Assembly (NCBI RefSeq): GCF_034140825.1
Contig: NC_089035.1
Location: 2,811,001 to 2,875,000, forward strand
Direction of reading: 5' to 3'
DNA: 64,000 nt
From: Oryza sativa Japonica Group
Taxonomy: Eukaryota > Streptophyta > Magnoliopsida > Poales > Poaceae
Shown here piece after piece: positions 57,966-64,000 of the stretch. The position numbers and the translations under genes were made by a program. Below the pieces are notes generated by a model. It was not told where the DNA came from. It saw only the letters and a program-made list of their open reading frames with translations, and made no database searches. Each line of letters opens with the position of its first letter. The stretch's first letter is position 1.

Positions 57966-58570
57966 CTAAACATCGAACGAATCAGGGACAGCCTTACCGA
58001 AATTGCTCATATGGAGGAATTCTTCATCACACACAGAATAAGCTGTGGAGAAATCGATGCCAGGAGCTTCGTATGAGAGGGGATTCAGTGTCTCCCATGG
58101 AGCATGTCCCCCCATGGACTCTCTCGCCTGCATACTGGAGTAGGGAGGTTGAGGAAGACGACGGCGAGGCAGCGGTGCGGGGCGCAGAGGGCCGTCGGCC
58201 CCAAATCGAGGAGGTGGTGGGGCTTGCGCCGGCAGCGGTGGTCGACGTGCGGGCACCCCCTGGAACAACGCCGACGCCGACACCTGCGAGGAAGAGGACG
58301 GCGGCTGCATAGCCGCCTGGAGCAACGCCGGCGCCTGCGCCTGAGAGGAGGGGTATGGCCGCTACATCGCTGCCTGGAGCAACATCGACGCCAACCCCTG
58401 TGACTGAGAGGAAGGGGACGACTGCTGCATCTCCACGTGGAACTCCGTCGACGACGCCTGCGAGGAAGGGGTTGGCCGTTGCTTCGCCGCCTGGAAAGCC
58501 GCCGCTGACGCCTGGGAGGAAGAGGAATTTTGTTGCTGGTGAGTAGGGCGAGAAAAGGAGCGTGGGAACA
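57966..58570 (-). pseudogene. Gln/Ser/Pro-rich frame inside the PIF element
   Basis: On the minus strand one frame starts MFPRSFSRPTHQQQNSSSSQ and runs about 200 residues with four related tracts (SSQAS.AAFQ, SSQASSTEFH, SSQSQGLASM, SSQVSASALF). It ends GIDFSTAYSVCDEEFLHMSN...VPDSFDV. It may be the first part of the Myb-like ORF1 of PIF-type elements, but no Myb helices are visible. The repeat tracts look like internal duplications of about 60-70 bases. Confidence 0.4.
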
Positions 58571-58935
58571 TTTTCCCCCTACGCGCGCGAAGCAGCGACC
58601 ACCGCGATTGGGAAGAAAAAGTGGTTCCCTGCAAATGAGTAACGAGATATACGGATATGGGAACCTGCATTATTGGGAGGTAGGTTAGGGAATCTGTTGG
58701 ATGAGAATTTTGGTTAAAATTTCTTTAATTCGAGGATAGGGAATAGAATAAGTAATCTGTTGGGCATGCTCTTAATAGCCTCATCCCTCTAAACTCACAA
58801 TCCCTCCTAAAATTTCCCTCCAACCAAACGGGCCGTAAAAGCAAAGGTGAAAAAAAAACTTTAATGAAAAAGCTCTAAAATCAACTCTAAATTTAACATC
58901 GAAAATTTAAATTTTGACTGATAAGTACTTCCTCC

Positions 58936-59204
58936 TTTTTTTTTTGAGAATTACACAGTACAACACAGACACTCACAACGCACGCACACTCACCCCTATG
59001 AGCATCTTCGAAGACTGGGCCGGTAATAAATCCTGGAGAGATTGATGAAGTCACCACAGGTGCCTCGCTGTCGACGGGTACGTCGCCTACCACTGAAAGC
59101 ACAACGCCGTTAAATCCTGGAAAATTCGCTTCCACGGGGAGTCGAACCCAGGACTTCGGGTGCTACTGAGGCTCTTGTAACCACTAGGCTACATGCCCTT
59201 TCAC
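58936..59204 (-). mobile_element. tRNA-derived SINE
   Basis: On the minus strand, the 5' end carries RNA polymerase III promoter parts: A box TAGCCTAGTGGTTA and B box GGTTCGACTCC. A tRNA-unrelated body and a 3' A-tail (seen as T's at 58936) follow. Length 269. The flanks GTACTTCCTCC (58925-58935) and GTACTCGCTCC (59205-59215) are an 11-base target duplication with two differences. It is non-coding. Confidence 0.85.
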
Positions 59205-59207
59205 GTA

Positions 59208-59446
59208 CTCGCTCCATATTTTAATGTATAACGCCGTTGACTTTTTAACCAACGTACGTTTGGCTACTCGTCTTATTCAAAAATGTTATGCAAATATAAA
59301 AATACTTATGTCATGCTTAAAAAATATTTGATGATAAATCAAGTAACAATAAAATAAATTATAATTACATAAATTTTTTGAATAAGACGAAAGATCAAAT
59401 GTTTGTCAAAAAGTCAACGGCGTCATACATTAAAATACGGAGGGAG
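59208..59446. mobile_element. Stowaway MITE, partly overlapped by the SINE target site
   Basis: Right end ATACGGAGGGAG with TA at 59447-59448. Left end CTCGCTCCATATTTTAATGT with TA at 59206-59207. The left end is mutated from the CTCCCTCC consensus. The SINE lies immediately left of it and its target duplication covers the first 8 bases of this element. Confidence 0.85.
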
Positions 59447-59877
59447 TATAAGCATAAGCGAAAGATGAGGCCGATCGTCTCAAAGCACCGAATAAATCAT
59501 CAGCAATCAACAGCAGTCAGCTACTCAGCTCGCAGAAGCATCACTGCATCAGCACAGCCTGGTAGAAATATACTATAGAGTTGAAGCTTTTCTAAAACTT
59601 CAGAAAATACGTTCTATAACATCCGGCAACTTTTCATTGACAGACAATACAGCAGAACGAGTGCAAATCAATGGGCAATAAAACTAAATAGACGGCACAA
59701 TAGAATCCAAAACAGGAACAATTCATAAATCATATAGGCACGTATCTACACCATCTTCTACGCTGCTGCTAGCTTTGAGTCCATCTACAGCATCACTGCA
59801 TGTATACGAATCCTGATACAGTGATACTAGTGGCCTTGAACTTGAGGACAGCAAGTCTTTTTCTATTGATCATCCAA
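59447..59877. other. Spacer
   Basis: Non-coding, with no repeat boundary recognised. Confidence 0.4.
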
Positions 59878-60660
59878 GATAAATCTCTCTGTTAGAAGAA
59901 TCCCAGAACATTTTCTCCCATATGCTTTCTCCTTGCCTCTTTCATGAATCATGATCCACGGTACCGGCAGAAGTAGTGAGGGCGATGTAGGCATGTAGCC
60001 AGACTGCAAACAGCACAACAATAAAGGGATGGGAAAAAGCTTGGTCAGCTTTTTATCGAGCTTTCTTCAAAATTATTTTTCTATAATTTCTTGTTAATGA
60101 GCCGAGCCAAAATAAAAACACATTTCATTCAAAATTGACTAGTTTTCATTTTAAAAGAATAATCACATCAATCAGAGCAATTTTGAACCAGGCCAGCTAA
60201 ACGAGTTTTTTTTCAGCCCTTTGAAAATAATGAAGTACCCTGAAAAATCTTGCTAAAAGATAGAAGCATCTTAACTAAGTGATATTTCCAGATATGTTAT
60301 TGATAGTTGTATGAACTAACCTGGTGTGTAGGGAAAGAGACCTGCGGTCCAGGACTCAATTTCTTGACTTTAACATCAGAACGGAAGCTGATGACGCCCC
60401 ATTTGTTCAGTCTACCATCAAACTCAAGGATTATTTCACCAGACTTGTGATCATCAACAAACCATATTCGCCTATGTGACCTGCAATCAGAAACGCAACA
60501 ATATTAGTTACAGCGGCGTTTCTGTCAAGTTATGATGACCATTGTTTTATACATCTAGAGATTAAAAATGAGTAAGGGGGTATACGCTCAAAGAAGACAC
60601 AATGCGATATATACCGACTTGATGGGTAACCTTTGACAACAGCCTGAATCCCGATCATAA
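59878..60660 (-). pseudogene. RPS15A: Ribosomal protein S15a (uS8) pseudogene, copy B
   Basis: Minus-strand exons of cytosolic S15a. Near 60655-60610 lies a weak match to the QVMIRPSSKVV region. At about 60480-60325 comes FVDDHKSGEIILEFDGRLNK, then WGVISFRSDVKVK..., PTHQ, matching [30 protein letters not shown]. After an intron (PTHQ|), the last exon from about 60004 has YIALTTSAGTVDHD in one frame and KEARRKHMGENVLGFF* in another. Introns are kept, so this arose by genomic duplication. Frameshifts in the first and last exons and a lost N-terminus argue against function, though the middle exon is well preserved. Confidence 0.75.
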
Positions 60661-61700
60661 TTTGCTTCTACTACGATTCTCTGGTACACAATGAGAGTTC
60701 AGTTTTCCTTTCCCTGGTACAGAATAGTACATTAAATTGTCAAGATGAGTAAGTTTCACAAAAAAAAAAAAAAGAAGAAAAGAATGGATAGCGTGTGCCA
60801 TGCAGAATCTGAAGGGGATGTTATGCTCGTACAGCTTAGGTCTTGAGGAAACAGAATTTCCTGGAAATATATCCTGTGGCACTATCTCATTGAAGCATGA
60901 AATCTTGTAGCCTAAAATCAGCACTAACAACACCACCAACAACAATATCAGCCTCTAGTCCCAAGCAAGTTTGGGTAGATCAACATTAGCGGTATTAGCC
61001 ATAAGATCAAGCATCAAAAAGATTCTGTTACACTGGCTCAGAAACCCCAAGCACGTTATGACACTGTTGAAAATTTTAAATGGTGTTAGATGTGTCTATG
61101 TAACTAGATCAAAATAAATCCCTTAAAATTGTGTAATCTCCTTTTTTATATTTTCAGACAAGGCTATGTAAAATTGCAAAGTTGGAAATAATTGTTGTCT
61201 TAGCAATGTTGAATGTAAAGTCCAAACAGTTGATAATGAATTTTTAAGCTTGGAATCTATAGAACTTTTACCAAGACGAATGTGTCTTAATAACACTATT
61301 TCAGTCTTAACAGGAAACATCAATAGTAAGATGGCATGAAATAAGAAAAAAAAACATTCATTAACAAAAAACACTTTTTCTTGAAGTAAAGAATGTAAAG
61401 CAGTAAAGGTACTGTCAAATTAAAATCTGATAGCTCAAATGTACAAATGGTACAATACTATCTGCAAGATTGTGGACAACATACATTTGGTAGAAAAGTA
61501 ATTGTCTTAAATTGCTTACTTGTTATGTGTAGAATCCATGAGCTCATATACAGAAATTTGTATGTATTGTTTTGTCCCTCTGAAGCAACTGAAGTCATAA
61601 TGTAGCTACAGTTCAGGGAACTATTTCATGGATCCTGTTCTAGATGAATGATAGCAACTTATGCCATTAGATGAGAGCCTGAAATGCACTGCCCTAGACA
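60661..61700. other. Spacer
   Basis: AT-rich and without a supported gene. The end next to 61700 is the 3' UTR of the PPR gene. Confidence 0.45.
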
Positions 61701-64000
61701 TCAGGTGGTAAGCAGCAATGCCTGCCCCTTGCTGACCATCAGAGAAATTCCTGAGAGAAGAGCTCTATACGTATCCCAGTTTGGTTGCACCCCACTTCTA
61801 ATCATATTAGTGTATATTCCCAAAGCCTTATCAGATTCACCATGAACATTGCACCACCGTATAAAAATGTTGTATGCTACAACATCAGGTTTTAATCCCT
61901 TGTAGAGCATTTCATTCCAAAGCTCAAATGCTTTGTTTATATCACCCATCTTACAGAGCTCATGTATTATTGTAGAATAGCTGATGCAATCTGGAGAGAA
62001 ACCACTTTCAGTGATCTTGCTCATAAGGTCAATTGCCTCTTGGATCTTTCCAGCCTTGCAGAGGCCCTTGATCAATATGTTAAATGACACTATGCTAGCT
62101 AGATGGCCTTGAAGCATGGCTGAATGGAGATCTTTGGCCTTTTCCATGTCCCCTTCAGTTGCAAAATAATCAAGAAAACAATTATAGGTAAATTTATTTG
62201 GAAGAACATTCCCAGCTAACATCTCTTTACAGAGGAGCTCTGCACTGCCCAAATACCCTGACTTGCAGAGATTATTTATCAAGACTGTATGTGTTACAGT
62301 GTTTGGAGAGTAGCCATCAACAACCATCTGATCCCAGCAGTTTAAAGCTTGGATCATATTTTCTTCCTTTGACAGTGCATCAATCATGCATGTGTAGAAT
62401 ATATCATCTGGCTTGACACCTTGTTCTTTCATCTCCCTAAATAGCACACATGATTTTTCCTTATCATGCTGTTTCAGAGCAGCATACACGATTATGGTAA
62501 AACTGACAAGATCAAGCTTGACTCCTCGCACTGCCATCTCATCCCAAAGATGGTATGTTTCAGTGAACCTTCCTTCTCTAAAGAATCCATACAGAAGCGC
62601 TGTCAGGCTAAAGTTGTTTAGCACAGCATAGCTATTTTCTAGATCAGCAACAAATTCATTTGCTTTTGACACTCCACTGGTCAAGCAAAGTCCACTTATT
62701 AATGATCTATAAGTGTAATTATCAGGTTTGAGCCCCATTTCCACCATTTGATCATATAACTGGAATGCCTTTCTTATATTTCCAACAAGGCAATACCCTT
62801 CTATCATAACATTAAAGGTCACTTCATTTGGTATTACATTGCTGTCAATCATTTTATCAAACAGCCTAGCAGCTTCATCCATTTTTTTATCTTTGCAGAA
62901 ACCATTGATAAGTGCTGTGAAAGTATAATTATTCCATGCGATGCCCCTCTCAGCCATCTCCCTGTGGAGTTCCATGCAACTAGACAGATCTCCATTCCTA
63001 CATAAACCAGCTATTAGGGGAGAATATGATGCTGCAGTTGGTGTCAATCCCTCCTTAACCATACCACTCAAAAGTCCCCTTGCCCGATCCAAAGAACCCT
63101 GTTTACAGTAACCATTGATTAAGGAATTGTATGGATAAACTGTCACTTTGATACCCTTATCCCTCATCTTATCGAACAAACAAAGTGCATCTTCTATCAT
63201 CCCTCTCTTGCACAGGGCATGTATCAATATAGCATAAGTCACCTCATTTGGCTCCAGACCCCTGCCCGCCATCTCTTTAAAGAGCCTATCTGCATCGTCA
63301 AACCTTTCATTCTTGCACAGTTTGTCAATCAATGCATTGTATGCAAACACATTTGGTACCATGCCCAAATCACCCAATTTACAAGCTAAACTGAATGCCT
63401 CCTCAACCAGCTCCTTCTTGCGTAGCTCGTCAATCATAAATGAGCAATTAGCCTCTGATGGCACAAAACCAAGCCTGATCATGTCATGTGTTATCCTCAG
63501 TGCCATTTCCAGCTCTTCCATCCGACAAAAACCATAGACCAGAGTACGGTATGTCACTTCATCGGCTGTCACTCCTATGTTCACCATGACATTCTTCACC
63601 TCCACAGCCTCCTGAACGCGCATATTCTTGCATAAGCCATACATCAATACATTGTAAGGCACAGCGCTGGCCTTGACCCCCTCGCTTTCCATCCTTACCA
63701 CCAACCCTCTCGCACCATCCAGATTCCTGGACTCGCAATAAGCTCGAATGCCTGCCGTGTAAACATACTCATCCAGATGAACACCGGACTGGAGCATTTT
63801 ATCAAACAGGTCCCGGGCAAGAGCGAACTGCCGAATCTTGACAAGAGAGAACAATATCTGAGAAGCGGTATATTGGTTAACAGTAATCCCCGATGAAAGG
63901 GAGAGGCCAAGAACGGCGGCGGCGTCGCGGGCGCGGCGGAGGCGGAGGTAAGATGAGGCGAGCAGCGCGGCGGCGGTGGAGGCCGCGCCTGGCGGGAAGG
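61701..64000 (-). CDS. Large P-class PPR protein (5' end outside window)
   Basis: The frame is open from the window edge (64000) to the stop at 61701, about 765 residues; no ATG start lies inside, so the N-terminus and targeting signal are beyond the edge. About 19-20 consecutive 35-residue PPR motifs are visible, for example [60 protein letters not shown] and [14 protein letters not shown]. There is no DYW, E or SMR domain. The array ends [20 protein letters not shown]. It is a P-class RNA-binding protein for a mitochondrial or plastid transcript, unrelated in detail to the shorter PPR at 2.7 kb. No intron is seen in the visible part. Target RNA unknown. Confidence 0.92.
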   Translation of the reverse strand, partial: FPPGAASTAAALLASSYLRLRRARDAAAVLGLSLSSGITVNQYTASQILFSLVKIRQFALARDLFDKMLQSGVHLDEYVYTAGIRAYCESRNLDGARGLVVRMESEGVKASAVPYNVLMYGLCKNMRVQEAVEVKNVMVNIGVTADEVTYRTLVYGFCRMEELEMALRITHDMIRLGFVPSEANCSFMIDELRKKELVEEAFSLACKLGDLGMVPNVFAYNALIDKLCKNERFDDADRLFKEMAGRGLEPNEVTYAILIHALCKRGMIEDALCLFDKMRDKGIKVTVYPYNSLINGYCKQGSLDRARGLLSGMVKEGLTPTAASYSPLIAGLCRNGDLSSCMELHREMAERGIAWNNYTFTALINGFCKDKKMDEAARLFDKMIDSNVIPNEVTFNVMIEGYCLVGNIRKAFQLYDQMVEMGLKPDNYTYRSLISGLCLTSGVSKANEFVADLENSYAVLNNFSLTALLYGFFREGRFTETYHLWDEMAVRGVKLDLVSFTIIVYAALKQHDKEKSCVLFREMKEQGVKPDDIFYTCMIDALSKEENMIQALNCWDQMVVDGYSPNTVTHTVLINNLCKSGYLGSAELLCKEMLAGNVLPNKFTYNCFLDYFATEGDMEKAKDLHSAMLQGHLASIVSFNILIKGLCKAGKIQEAIDLMSKITESGFSPDCISYSTIIHELCKMGDINKAFELWNEMLYKGLKPDVVAYNIFIRWCNVHGESDKALGIYTNMIRSGVQPNWDTYRALLSGISLMVSKGQALLLTT

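Larger units (their letters stand above)
56361..58771. mobile_element. PIF/Harbinger-type element, 2.4 kb, nested in the Tourist-like MITE
   Basis: A perfect 14-base inverted repeat (GAGCATGCCCAACA / TGTTGGGCATGCTC) is flanked by TTA on both sides (56358-56360, 58772-58774), the target typical of PIF/Harbinger. Inside are two coding remnants (listed separately): the N-terminus of a Harbinger-type transposase and a Gln/Ser/Pro-rich frame on the opposite strand. The catalytic transposase region is absent; the middle (57130-57900) is AT-rich with about ten scattered repeats of TTTCAGAGCATA/CAGACTTTCAGAG. It is therefore a non-autonomous deletion derivative. Confidence 0.85.
56046..58835. mobile_element. 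Tourist-like MITE, split by a second element
   Basis: The left end CGGCTTGTTTGGTAACTCGA and the right end (in complement CGGCCCGTTTGGTTGGAGGG) are imperfect inverted repeats with TAA on both sides (56043-56045, 58836-58838). About 310 bases of it lie left of the inner element and about 60 bases right of it. A truncated relative lies at 16012. Confidence 0.65.

Overview
The window is plant nuclear DNA that reads as a rice (Oryza) chromosome. Coding exons are GC-rich at the 5' end, introns are GT-AG, the regions between genes are full of small grass MITEs (Tourist, Stowaway and hAT types), and there is a tRNA-derived SINE. From memory, the mix of XA21-like receptor kinases with histone H2B genes resembles a cluster on the short arm of rice chromosome 1. 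I could not check that placement.

Layout. 0-5 kb: the last exons of a TIC32-like short-chain dehydrogenase (+), a mitochondrial rps4 fragment (NUMT, -), a small membrane-protein gene (-), a two-exon P-class PPR gene (+) and a receptor-kinase relic. 5-12 kb: MITEs, a decayed copy of the PPR 5' end, and receptor kinase RLK-1 (+). 12-16 kb: two tandem F-box genes (-); the second has a frame-shifted middle. 16-20 kb: kinase exon-2 fragments around histone H2B-1 (-). 20.5-27.1 kb: a roughly 6.5-kb Mutator-like element lying between two (TA)n tracts. It carries a five-exon chimeric gene (unknown N-terminal domain joined to a FAR1/MURA-type SWIM and zinc-knuckle C-terminus) and a second, smaller set of exons. 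27-55 kb: RLK-2, a deleted RLK pseudogene, H2B-2, RLK-3, H2B-3, an RPS15A pseudogene, F-box-3, RLK-4, a GC-rich hAT element and H2B-4. 55-61 kb: nested DNA transposons, a SINE inserted at the edge of a Stowaway, and a second RPS15A pseudogene. 61.7 kb to the edge: a large PPR gene (-) that runs out of the window.

How it fits together. The four intact receptor kinases are LRR-XII (XA21/FLS2/EFR class) proteins. Each has one phase-1 intron at the same place in the kinase domain and a non-RD HCD catalytic loop, typical of pattern-recognition immune receptors. Their ligands cannot be read from sequence. The middle of the window grew by repeated duplication of a unit made of a kinase gene (+), a decayed second kinase tail (+) and an H2B gene (-) placed tail to tail. 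The H2B genes keep the plant type I histone promoter element (CCACGTCANCGATCCGCG), CCAAT boxes and mostly E2F-like sites, so they look like live S-phase genes carried along with a fast-evolving immune-receptor array.

Most unusual observations: the interleaved receptor/histone array with a relic tail in every unit; the TA-flanked element with its chimeric gene; an F-box gene whose middle is read in another frame without any stop; and dated nested insertions.
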